From Nocardia sp. CY41 (GTDB taxonomy: Bacteria; Actinomycetota; Actinomycetes; Mycobacteriales; Mycobacteriaceae): DNA of 64,000 nt. This document shows positions 56,712-64,000 of the stretch, one piece after another (the first letter of the stretch is position 1; each line of letters starts with the position of its first letter). Location of the stretch: NCBI RefSeq assembly GCF_009829325.1, contig NZ_VUOS01000012.1, positions 1 through 64,000 of the forward strand, given 5' to 3'. The notes beneath the pieces were generated by a model. That model was not told the origin of the DNA. It saw nothing but the letters and a program-made list of their open reading frames with translations, and made no database searches. The position numbers and the translations under genes were made by a program.

Positions 56712-57530
56712 ATGCCGGACCGGATCCGAGGTGTGCTCTACGACATCGACGGCGTCCTGGTGACCTCCTGGCAGGAGATCGAGGGCGCGGCCGCCGCGGT
56801 GCGCCGGATCCGGGAGAGCGGACTGCGCCGCGCCTTCCTGACCAACACCACTTCACGCACCTGTGGCGAGATCGCGAAGCGTCTGTGCGACACGGGTATC
56901 GAGGTCGAGCCCGCCGAGATCGTCACTGCCGCACGGCTCACCGCCGAGTTCGTGCGCGATCGCCATCCCGGAGCCGCGGTCTGGGTGCTCAACCACGGCG
57001 ATATCACGGCGGACCTCACCGGCCTGACGCTCGACGACGAGCACCCCGACGTGGTCGTGATCGGGGGCGCCGGGCCGGAATTCGATCACGCCGCGCTGAG
57101 CCGCGTGGCGGAACTGATGCTGGACGGCGTGCCCGTCGTCGCGATGCACAGCGGCCTGACCTGGGCGACGGCGGACGGACTTCGCGTCGACGCGGGCGTG
57201 TACCTGCCCGGACTGGAGGCGGCGGGCAACGCGCGCATCGAAGTGGTCGGCAAGCCCGCCGCGCCCGGCTTCCGGACCGCCGCGGCGTTGATGCGGCTGG
57301 ACCCGGCGGAGGTCGTGATGGTCGGTGACGATCTGTATTCGGATGTGCTTGCGGCGCAAGACGCCGGGTTGACCGGAGTGCTGGTGCGCACAGGTAAATT
57401 CCGACCGGGGGTGCTGGCGTCGGCCGACCGCGCGCCCGATCACGTCATCGATTCCGTGGCCGCGCTGCCGGAATTGCTGGCCCGGCAAGCGGGGTCGGGC
57501 GAACCTGCCGTAACCGACGAATCGGAATGA
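56712..57530 (+). CDS. HAD-superfamily IIA phosphatase (LHPP/NagD-like)
   Basis: A 272-aa HAD hydrolase with a C2-type cap. Motif I is YDIDGVL (8-14; nucleophile Asp9 and Asp11), motif II FLTNTTSR, motif III VVGKPAAPGF, and motif IV MVGDDLYSDVLAAQ. The subgroup removes phosphate from small phosphate esters. It is of family-typical length. Downstream is an AT-rich, hairpin-rich region without a convincing gene. The preceding 206 bp after the ArsR stop hold no other gene. Confidence 0.92.
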   Translation: MPDRIRGVLYDIDGVLVTSWQEIEGAAAAVRRIRESGLRRAFLTNTTSRTCGEIAKRLCDTGIEVEPAEIVTAARLTAEFVRDRHPGAAVWVLNHGDITADLTGLTLDDEHPDVVVIGGAGPEFDHAALSRVAELMLDGVPVVAMHSGLTWATADGLRVDAGVYLPGLEAAGNARIEVVGKPAAPGFRTAAALMRLDPAEVVMVGDDLYSDVLAAQDAGLTGVLVRTGKFRPGVLASADRAPDHVIDSVAALPELLARQAGSGEPAVTDESE

Positions 57531-57825
57531 AACAAAAAATTCTACAGTTTCCCTCTAAAATTGCCCGCAATCGTGGCGCTGCTGGGTATCGTCTGTTCCG
57601 GCAAATAGCCAGTGACAAGGAATGTCTCACGGACAGATCGGAGTTGCCGGATGCTCGATTCGCTGATGAGCGTGCTTGTGCGCAAACTACTATGGTCGCC
57701 GGGCTTCGGCTCGGCGACCGATCAATGAGGTAGCAACTGCTCAGCCAACTTTCGGCTAACCCTTTGTCGGTCGAGGGTTGTAACGAAGGGCCCGATCCAT
57801 GACGATGAGTTCGGGCCCTTCTGTA
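57531..57825 (+). ncRNA. Hairpin-rich intergenic region, candidate small RNA
   Basis: A 295-nt region clearly more AT-rich than its neighbours, with no convincing ORF. Serial hairpins are: GGTCGCCG/CGGCGACC (57694-57719) with a GCTTCGGC tip, AGCC/GGCT (near 57740-57757), AACCCT/AGGGTT, and a strong 11-bp terminator-like stem at 57785-57821. This order resembles a processed or terminated small RNA. Expression is not shown; it may instead be the 5' region of the TetR transcript. Confidence 0.4.
57785..57821 (+). terminator. Intrinsic-terminator-like hairpin before the TetR gene
   Basis: GAAGGGCCCGA (57785-57795) and TCGGGCCCTTC (57811-57821) form an 11-bp perfect stem with a 15-nt loop, followed by TGTATTGTC. 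It contains an in-frame ATG (57799), so the TetR gene must start later, at 57838. Confidence 0.7.
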
Positions 57826-57837
57826 TTGTCTGCCCCA

Positions 57838-58470
57838 ATGTCACAGGATGCGAATACGGGTCGAATGTATGCCGGGCAACCCGTGGAGGACCGGCAGCGT
57901 CAGCGGCGTGCGCGTTTTCTGGAGTCAGGCCTGACGGTCTTCGCGCGCGACGGCTACGCCAATAGTTCGGTCGGCGCCATCTGCAAGGACGCCGGACTCT
58001 CCTCGCGACAGTTCTACGAGGAGTTCACCGGTCGCGAGTCCCTACTCCTGGAGCTGTACGAGCAGATCGACCGGGAGTCGCGGGACGCGGTGAAGAAGGC
58101 GTTGGACGCCAAGTCCGGCGCGAAGTCGCTGGAGGTCATCGACGCGGCCGTCCGCGCCTACGTCGAGTCGATCGGATCCGATCCACGCAAGGCGCGCGTC
58201 GCCCTCGTCGAAGTGGTCGGCGCGGGCCCGAAGGTGGAGAAATTCCGGCTCGCGGTGCGCCGGGAGTGGGGTTCGCTGCTGGCCGGCGCCGCAGAGGACG
58301 CCGCGTTGCACGGTGAGATCCCCGCGGGCGACTACGAGATGCGGATGCTCGCCATCATCGGCGGCGTCAACTACGTGGTGGACTCCTGGAGCGGCTCGGA
58401 GCCGCGCCCGCCGCTCGACGACGTGATCCGGGTGCTGAGCAGGGTGATCATCGGCGCGGTGCGCGCCTAG
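57838..58470 (+). CDS. TetR family regulator
   Basis: A 210-aa TetR protein: FLESGLTVFARDGYANSSVGAICKDAGLSSRQFYEEFTGRESLL forms the HTH region. ATG 57838 (MSQDANTGRMYAG) is preferred over 57799 because the latter lies in the terminator loop. The C-terminal ligand domain has GGVNYVVDSW. It is followed at 49 bp by an alpha/beta hydrolase gene in the same direction, its probable target. Confidence 0.9.
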   Translation: MSQDANTGRMYAGQPVEDRQRQRRARFLESGLTVFARDGYANSSVGAICKDAGLSSRQFYEEFTGRESLLLELYEQIDRESRDAVKKALDAKSGAKSLEVIDAAVRAYVESIGSDPRKARVALVEVVGAGPKVEKFRLAVRREWGSLLAGAAEDAALHGEIPAGDYEMRMLAIIGGVNYVVDSWSGSEPRPPLDDVIRVLSRVIIGAVRA

Positions 58471-58518
58471 CGTTCCGGTCCGCGGGATCGGCGGTGACGA
58501 GCGCGGTACCGTGCGGGG

Positions 58519-59376
58519 ATGCAGACAGTTCCGATCCAGATGCCGGACGGCACCACGGTCCCGGTGCGGTTGATCCCCGCCGGGGGCGCGCACCGGCACC
58601 CGGTCACCCCGGATACGCCGCGCCCGGTGCTGGTCATCGTGCCCGGCCTCGGGGTTCCCGCGGGTTACTACGAACTGTTCGCCGAAGGCCTGGCGGCGCG
58701 CGGGTTCGACGTGGCCATCGGCGAGCTGCGCGGCAACGGCGACAGCAGGCCGAAGCCGAGTTCCGCCAGCACGTACGGCTACCACGAGCTCGTCTCGGTG
58801 GACTTCCCGGCGATTTTCGAGGTGGTCCGCGAGCAGTTCCCGGACAGCACGCCGTATCTGCTCGGGCACAGCATGGGCGGCCAGCTCGGCGTCATGTACG
58901 CCGCGCGCATCCGCGGCAGGCTCGGCGGGCTCGTCCTGGTCGCGTCCGGCACGCCGTATTACCGCGGCTACCGCGGACTTTCGGGGCCGGGCATGCTGGT
59001 CGGCACCACGGCCATCTCGCTGACGGCCAACCTGGCCGGCTTCTGGCCGGGCGACCGTGTCTCGATGGGTTTCGGCCGCCAGTCCAAGGTGTTGATCTCC
59101 GACTGGGCCCGGCTGGCCCGCACCGGCCGGTTCGTCCCGGTCGGCGCGGACATCGACTACGAGGAGCGCATCGCGCGGCTGAAGCTTCCGGTGCTGTCCA
59201 TCACGATGACCGGCGACGACCTCACCCCGACCAGCTCCGCCGAACACCTGCTGGAGAAGCTGCCCAATGCCGAGGTGACGCGCTGGCGGCAGCCCGAGCC
59301 GCTGGGGCACAACGGCTGGATCCGCCAGTACACCAGCACCGTCGACCAGATCGAGAAGTGGCTGCGCGACCGTTGA
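58519..59376 (+). CDS. Alpha/beta hydrolase (serine aminopeptidase/monoglyceride lipase-like)
   Basis: A 285-aa hydrolase. The nucleophile elbow is GHSMGGQLG (Ser near 119), the acid lies in MTGDDLTPTSSAE and the His in PLGHNGWIRQ. The N-terminus (VLVIVPGLGVPAGYYELFAEGLAARGFDV) is typical of the S33/hydrolase_4 group. The substrate is unknown. Its stop abuts that of the convergent prolyl oligopeptidase with no gap. Confidence 0.85.
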   Translation: MQTVPIQMPDGTTVPVRLIPAGGAHRHPVTPDTPRPVLVIVPGLGVPAGYYELFAEGLAARGFDVAIGELRGNGDSRPKPSSASTYGYHELVSVDFPAIFEVVREQFPDSTPYLLGHSMGGQLGVMYAARIRGRLGGLVLVASGTPYYRGYRGLSGPGMLVGTTAISLTANLAGFWPGDRVSMGFGRQSKVLISDWARLARTGRFVPVGADIDYEERIARLKLPVLSITMTGDDLTPTSSAEHLLEKLPNAEVTRWRQPEPLGHNGWIRQYTSTVDQIEKWLRDR

Positions 59377-61434
59377 TCAGGCGCGGCGTTCGATCAGCAT
59401 CTGGGTGAAGAACTCGTAGATCAGCGCCGCCTGGAAAGCCGACTGCTTGTTGTCGGCCGCGCCGCCGTGGCCGCCTTCGATGTTCTCGTGGTACCAGACC
59501 TCGTGGCCCTGTTCCTCCAGCAGCGCTGCCATTTTCCGGGCATGTCCGGGGTGCACCCGGTCGTCCCTGGTAGAGGTGGTGATCAGGATCGGCGGGTAGG
59601 CGCGGTCGGCGCGAGCGTTCTGGTAGGGCGAGTACTTGCCGATGTACTCCCAGTCCTCCGGCTTGTCGGGGTCGCCGTACTCGGCCATCCAGGAGGCGCC
59701 CGCGAGCAGCAAGTGGTAGCGCTTCATGTCCAGCAGCGGCACCTGGCAGACGATCGCGCCGAACAATTCGGGGTAGCGGGTCAGCATCACGCCCATGAGC
59801 AGTCCGCCGTTGCTGCCCCCGACCGCGCCGAGCTGGTCCGCGGTGGTGATGCCGCGCGCGACGAGGTCCTTCGCGATCGAGGAGAAGTCCTCGTACACCT
59901 TGTGCCGGTTGGCTTTCTGCACCGAGGTGTGCCACTGCGGCCCGTACTCGCCGCCGCCGCGGATGTTCGTCATCACCCAGGTTCCGCCGCGCTCCAGCCA
60001 CCCCATGCCCGACGCGCCGCTGTAGGCGGGCGTGCGCGATACCTCGAAACCGCCGTAACCGGACATCATCGTCGGCCCGGGGAAGCCCTCGCGGTCACGA
60101 TGGCGGATCACGAAGTACGGCACCTGGGTGCCGTCGTCGGACGTGGCGAAGAACTGCTCGGTCACCACGCCGTCGGCGTCGAAGAACCCGGGCTCCTGCT
60201 TGAGCCGCTCGGTGCGCTCGCCGACCGCGCCGGTCAGCAGCGTGGCCGGAGTAGTGAATCCGCTGGTGTTGAGCATGAACTCGTCGCCGTTGTCCAGCGG
60301 GTCGAGGTTCAGCACGCTGGTGGTGGCCATCGGCGGGGTGTCGGCCAGCGGCTCGCGGCGCCAGCCGTCCGTCCCCGGTGTCAGCACGTGGAGCTTGGTC
60401 TGCACGTCCTCGAGCGTGACCAGCAACAGGTGGTTCTCGGTCCAGCCGTAGCCGTGCAGCGAGGTGTGCGCGTCCGGGGTGAAGAGCACCTCGAAATCAC
60501 GGTCGCCGGCCAGGAACTTCTCGAAGTCGGCGGCCAGCAGCGCGCCCGCGGGGTAGCTCGCGTCGCCGACTTCCCACGGCGACTTCAGCCGCACCAGCAG
60601 CCAGTCCTTGTACCAGGATTCGTCGGCGTCGCTGGGGAGGTCCAGGTACCGGAGCGTGCCGTCGGCTTCCAGCAGGTAGACCTCTTCGTTGAAGAAGTCG
60701 GTGGCGCGGCCGACGTAGTGCCGTTCGTAACCCGGAGTGCGGTCGTAGCCCGCCGACACCGCGACATCGCCGCTCTCGCCCTCGAAAACAGTGGTCGCGT
60801 CGGCCAGGGCGGTGCCGCGACGCCAGCGTTTCGCGATCCGCGGGTATCCCGAATCGGTCAGCGAACCGGGGCCGAAGTCGGTGCCGACATAGACCGAGTC
60901 GATGTCGATCCAGCGGATCTCCGACTTCGCCTCGGGCAGGAAGAAGCCGCCGTCGGCCGGCTCGACGAACACCCTGCGCTCGAGGTCGAACTCGCGGACC
61001 ACCTTCGCGTCCGCACCGCCTCGCGAGAGGCTGATCAGCGCGCGGGACTGTTCCGGGCGCAGCACCGCCGCCCCGCCCCACACCCAGTTCTCGTCCTCGG
61101 CGGCGGCCACCGCGTCCAGGTCGATCAGCACGTCCCAGTCCGGCGCGTCTTCGGCGTACTCGGCGAGCGTGGTGCGCCGCCAGAGGCCGCGCGGATGCTC
61201 GGCGTCGCGCCAGAAGTTGTACAGCCAGCGACCGCGCCGCGCCGGGTAGGCGATCTTGGTGTCGGTGTCGAGCATGCCGAGGATGCGACGCTCCAGATCG
61301 CGGAAGCGATCGGAGTCGGCGAACCGGGCGCGCACTACCGCGTTGCGCGCGCGAGCCCAGTCGAGGGCGCGCTCGTCGGTCACTTCTTCCAGCCAGAGGT
61401 AGGGATCGGTCACGTTCCGCTCAACGCCGCTCAT
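59377..61434 (-). CDS. Prolyl oligopeptidase family S9A serine peptidase
   Basis: A 685-aa peptidase with an N-terminal beta-propeller (about 70-400) and a C-terminal hydrolase domain: Ser in GGSNGGLLMG, Asp in TSTRDDRVHPGH and His in IEGGHGGAA. It cleaves short peptides after proline and is cytoplasmic (no signal). ATG 61434 is preferred to GTG 61440. It matches the Rv0457c position near lpd in mycobacteria. Confidence 0.93.
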   Translation of the reverse strand: MSGVERNVTDPYLWLEEVTDERALDWARARNAVVRARFADSDRFRDLERRILGMLDTDTKIAYPARRGRWLYNFWRDAEHPRGLWRRTTLAEYAEDAPDWDVLIDLDAVAAAEDENWVWGGAAVLRPEQSRALISLSRGGADAKVVREFDLERRVFVEPADGGFFLPEAKSEIRWIDIDSVYVGTDFGPGSLTDSGYPRIAKRWRRGTALADATTVFEGESGDVAVSAGYDRTPGYERHYVGRATDFFNEEVYLLEADGTLRYLDLPSDADESWYKDWLLVRLKSPWEVGDASYPAGALLAADFEKFLAGDRDFEVLFTPDAHTSLHGYGWTENHLLLVTLEDVQTKLHVLTPGTDGWRREPLADTPPMATTSVLNLDPLDNGDEFMLNTSGFTTPATLLTGAVGERTERLKQEPGFFDADGVVTEQFFATSDDGTQVPYFVIRHRDREGFPGPTMMSGYGGFEVSRTPAYSGASGMGWLERGGTWVMTNIRGGGEYGPQWHTSVQKANRHKVYEDFSSIAKDLVARGITTADQLGAVGGSNGGLLMGVMLTRYPELFGAIVCQVPLLDMKRYHLLLAGASWMAEYGDPDKPEDWEYIGKYSPYQNARADRAYPPILITTSTRDDRVHPGHARKMAALLEEQGHEVWYHENIEGGHGGAADNKQSAFQAALIYEFFTQMLIERRA

Positions 61435-61467
61435 CCCCACATTGTGGCCGAGCGGCGCGGCGCGGGT

Positions 61468-62010
61468 TCACCAGGAGTGCGCTACGTCGACCACGACGCG
61501 CGATCCGCCGCCTGGACCGGTGAGGGTGGACACCTGGAACGGCAACCGGGCGCGCGTGCCCGCGCCGATCGTGGTCTGGCCCTCGAAGGAGCCCGCCCAG
61601 GCCACTTGCCGGAAGGTCCGGTAGTCCCGCACGTCGGCGAGCTCGGCCCGGTTCGACGGGTTGTAGGTGGGGGTGAACGAGTCGTCGTAGGCGGCGGCGT
61701 TGAGGGTGATGCTGAGGAACGCCCCGCCGCGCAGCGGAACGAGCGCTCCGGAGCCGTCCATGACGACCCGCTCGACGTAGCCGACGTGATAGCCGGTCAC
61801 CGGTCCGGCGACGTCGAACACCAGGCGGTCGAAGCAGTCGTGCCTGCCGGTGCGGACACCGGTGAGCGGCGCGAGTGAGCGGGCTTGGCTGGTCTTGGGG
61901 ATCGAGCCCCAACCGGACGCGCACGCCGGGGCGGCGGACGCCGGGGCGGGCGCGATCCAGAGACCGGCGAATGTCACGAAGGAAAACAACAGCAGAAGTA
62001 AGCGACGCAT
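61468..62010 (-). CDS. AMIN-like domain secreted protein
   Basis: A 180-aa exported protein. The signal peptide (MRRLLLLLFSFVTFAG, cleavage after ASA near 27) precedes an AMIN-like beta-sandwich with GRHDCFDRLVFDVAGPVTGYHVGYV and the ending SRVVVDVAHSW. Two Cys (ACASGW, HDCFD) likely form a disulfide. Such actinobacterial proteins are uncharacterised and may bind envelope components. It lies 33 bp downstream of the start of the peptidase gene on the same strand, so it is upstream of that gene. Confidence 0.8.
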   Translation of the reverse strand: MRRLLLLLFSFVTFAGLWIAPAPASAAPACASGWGSIPKTSQARSLAPLTGVRTGRHDCFDRLVFDVAGPVTGYHVGYVERVVMDGSGALVPLRGGAFLSITLNAAAYDDSFTPTYNPSNRAELADVRDYRTFRQVAWAGSFEGQTTIGAGTRARLPFQVSTLTGPGGGSRVVVDVAHSW

Positions 62011-62230
62011 GGTCGCACCGCCTTCGGGGCACGGGAGGATTGATGTACTTCATGCATCGGTCCAGGTGGGTGCCCTGTTACGGCGATGACGACGAAAGGT
62101 GTTGGCCGATACGGCAACTCGGCAGCTACGCGAAGCCGGCTGCGCCGGCCGTTCGCCGCGTGCCGATGCTCGCTCGATGCGGACAGTAGGATCGCTGCTT
62201 GCGAGGCCGGTCCGACCAGGAGGTTCGAGG

Positions 62231-63205
62231 TTGCCACCCTTCCTGTGGGAGCAGCACTGCTGTCTGCCGCTGACGCCCGCCGCGCGCATCGGCGACCTCG
62301 CTCGTTACCCGGCCGGATCGTATTTGTCGGTGAACGTCGGATACTCCCGGCAGTCGACCGCCGATTCGCTGGCGCTGCTGGAGCGATTTCGCCGGGCTGC
62401 TCTGACCGACGGCCGGTTTCATCTGGTCGACAGCGTCGACGACATCGGAGCGCAGGGCGCCATCGCGCTCGCTTTCGACTTGGAGGACTCCGGCCCGCTC
62501 GGCGGCGATCTGGACAACGTCGCGCGCTTCGCCGAACTCGGCGTGCGGTCGCTGCTGCCCGCCTACAACCACGCCAACGCCGCGGGCTGTGGATGCCTGG
62601 ACACCGAGGACACCGGCCTCACCGGATACGGGCGCGACCTCGTCCACGCGCTCAACGAAGCCGGTGTCTTCGCCGACGGCTCGCACTGCTCCCGGCGCAC
62701 CGGGCTGGAACTGGCCGAGCTGAGCGTCGTCCCGATGATCTACAGCCACTCCAACTTCGCCGCGCTCTGGGACCATCCGCGCAACATCACCGACGACCAA
62801 GCGCGCGCCTGCGCCTCGGCCGGGGGCGTGATCGGGATCAACGGCGTCGGCATCTTCCTCGGGCGCAACGCGGCGGGCCAGCGCGCCGAGCGGATCGCGG
62901 CGATGGCGCGGCACATCGAGTACGGCGCGGAACTCGTCGGCATCGAGCACATCGGCATCGGCTCGGATTACTCCTTCGACGCCGAGGACTTCAACGCCGA
63001 GATGGCGCACAATCCGGGTGCTTTTTCCGAGGCATACACCAAATATGGTCCTTTGCAATGGGTCCCACCAGAGGACCTGACCGGCGCCTCCGAGGTACCC
63101 GGCCTCGACGAGGCCCTGGCCGCCCGCGGCTTCGGCCCCGCCGACCGAGCCGCGGTCTTCGGCGAGAACTTCCGCCGCGTCGCCCGCCAGGTCTGGCGCA
63201 CCTGA
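62231..63205 (+). CDS. M19 family membrane dipeptidase-like protein
   Basis: A 324-aa protein of the renal-dipeptidase superfamily. TTG 62231 is chosen because AGGAGG sits 7 bp upstream and the product then begins PPFLWEQHCCLPL. Zinc-site motifs: the N-terminal HxD is HCC here, a Glu lies in AFDLEDSGPLG, His residues in DGSHCSRRTG and IYSHSNFAALWDHPRN, and an Asp in IGIGSDYSFD. The altered first motif marks a distinct subgroup. It would hydrolyse dipeptides or related amides. Confidence 0.85.
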   Translation: MPPFLWEQHCCLPLTPAARIGDLARYPAGSYLSVNVGYSRQSTADSLALLERFRRAALTDGRFHLVDSVDDIGAQGAIALAFDLEDSGPLGGDLDNVARFAELGVRSLLPAYNHANAAGCGCLDTEDTGLTGYGRDLVHALNEAGVFADGSHCSRRTGLELAELSVVPMIYSHSNFAALWDHPRNITDDQARACASAGGVIGINGVGIFLGRNAAGQRAERIAAMARHIEYGAELVGIEHIGIGSDYSFDAEDFNAEMAHNPGAFSEAYTKYGPLQWVPPEDLTGASEVPGLDEALAARGFGPADRAAVFGENFRRVARQVWRT

Positions 63206-63368
63206 GCCGTTTCATGCGAGGCGGAACGGCTGCTCAGGCGGCATGGTAGGACCGTCGGGGCGAGTAGTTCTTCCCGGTCGGGGGAAGTTCTGTATTCGGT
63301 GTGGTCCATGCCTCACAGTTGTGGGGTACGGGTGCGTGAAGTTTGCGCCGCGGAGTTAGGCTCGGGGC

Positions 63369-64000
63369 GTGACTTCCCACTACGATGTCGTCGTTCTCGG
63401 TGCTGGTCCCGGCGGATACGTCGCCGCGATCCGCGCCGCTCAACTCGGCCTGCGAACAGCGATCGTCGAGCAGAAATACTGGGGTGGTGTGTGCCTGAAC
63501 GTGGGCTGCATCCCGTCCAAGGCGCTGCTGCGCAACGCCGAGCTCGCCCACATCTTCACCAAGGAGGCGAAGACCTTCGGCATCTCCGGTGAGGTGAACT
63601 TCGACTTCGGCGTGGCCTTCGATCGCAGCCGCAAGGTCGCCGACGGGCGGGTCAAGGGCGTCCACTTCCTGATGAAGAAGAACAAGATCGACGAGTTCGA
63701 CGGCAAGGGCACCTTCACCGGCCCGAACTCGCTTTCGGTCGAGCTCGGCAAGGGCGGCACCGAGTCGATCACGTTCGACAACGCGATCATCGCGGCGGGC
63801 ACCGTTACCAAGTTGCTGCCCGGCACCCGGCTCAGCGCCAACGTGGTCACCTACGAGGAGCAGATCCTCACCCGTGACCTGCCGGGCTCGATCCTCATCG
63901 TCGGCGCGGGCGCGATCGGCATGGAGTTCGGCTACGTCCTGAAGAACTACGGCGTCGACGTGCGCATCGTCGAGTTCCTCGACCGCGCGCTGCCGAACGA
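63369..64000 (+). CDS. lpd: Dihydrolipoyl dehydrogenase (cut by window edge)
   Basis: The first 210 residues of a class-I pyridine-nucleotide disulfide oxidoreductase. GTG 63369 begins [19 protein letters not shown] (FAD loop). The redox disulfide [10 protein letters not shown] follows near 41-50, and the second NAD loop ([17 protein letters not shown]) lies near 175. In mycobacteria the homologous LpdC serves pyruvate dehydrogenase and the peroxynitrite reductase system. The gene continues past the window. Confidence 0.96.
   Translation, partial: MTSHYDVVVLGAGPGGYVAAIRAAQLGLRTAIVEQKYWGGVCLNVGCIPSKALLRNAELAHIFTKEAKTFGISGEVNFDFGVAFDRSRKVADGRVKGVHFLMKKNKIDEFDGKGTFTGPNSLSVELGKGGTESITFDNAIIAAGTVTKLLPGTRLSANVVTYEEQILTRDLPGSILIVGAGAIGMEFGYVLKNYGVDVRIVEFLDRALPN

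Noticed and set aside
57527..57733. 68-aa ORF starting ATGA over the HAD stop
   Set aside because: Lys-rich AT-rich start, no ribosome site and poor codon use; the region looks structured rather than coding.
57799..57837. Longer N-terminus for the TetR gene (MTMSSGPSVLS)
   Set aside because: The ATG lies inside the loop of an 11-bp terminator-like hairpin; ATG 57838 is cleaner.

Overview
The window is high-GC actinobacterial DNA. Codons end mostly in G or C, GTG starts are common, and many neighbouring genes overlap by 4 bp. The order thiD, thiC, xthA, GNAT, def, DUF3263, LytR_C, sodC, ybdK, CDC48-like AAA, psd/pssA, groEL2, prolyl oligopeptidase, lpd matches, as I recall it, the M. tuberculosis Rv0422c to Rv0462 block. 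A KasA-like ketosynthase and a groEL2 lacking a His-rich tail also point to the mycolic-acid group (Mycobacteriales). The many inserted genes suggest a large-genome soil member; Nocardia is my best guess, by inference.

Layout. 0-5.3 kb: thiD, a Zur-box-controlled COG0523 GTPase, an NmrA-like reductase, an epoxide hydrolase with a divergent TetR, and a VOC protein. 5.3-8.2 kb: a more AT-rich accessory islet with a broken gene, a tRNA-T-arm-like sequence, an IMPase/DNA-binding regulator pair and two tiny coupled ORFs. 8.2-13.6 kb: thioesterase, KasA-like synthase with divergent TetR, and thiC with a TPP riboswitch. 13.6-19.7 kb: secreted lipase, TetR genes, and the tyrosine catabolic pair hmgA-fahA. 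19.7-26.7 kb: the conserved core xthA, GNAT, def, DUF3263, LytR_C, sodC, ybdK, then a PAP2 protein. 26.7-32.7 kb: a complete mrpA(B)CDEFG antiporter operon with every junction overlapping by 4 bp. 32.8-36.5 kb: a polytopic membrane protein and a CDC48-like ATPase with a degenerate first ATPase domain. 36.6-40.6 kb: a lipoprotein and a three-gene signalling-redox module (UBP zinc finger, cNMP-binding histidine kinase, response regulator fused to a TrxB-like flavoprotein). 41-48 kb: SRPBCC protein, KAS III, psd-pssA, an ECF41-type sigma factor with its oxidoreductase, and a Clp_N/HTH protein behind twin operators. 48-53.3 kb: SUFU-domain protein, NAD synthetase, and groEL2 behind two CIRCE elements. 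53.3-64 kb: SMP-30-like lipoprotein with divergent MarR, MFS exporter with divergent ArsR, HAD phosphatase, a structured possible small-RNA locus, TetR, alpha/beta hydrolase, prolyl oligopeptidase, AMIN-like secreted protein, M19 dipeptidase, and lpd running off the end.

Common themes are local regulators divergent from or beside their targets, with palindromes visible in the shared promoters (epoxide hydrolase, KAS, SMP-30/MarR, MFS/ArsR, Clp_N), and tightly coupled operons. The least explained elements are the cNMP-kinase/response-regulator-flavoprotein module (37.1-40.6 kb), the IMPase/regulator islet (5.9-7.6 kb) and the hairpin-rich intergenic region at 57.5-57.8 kb.
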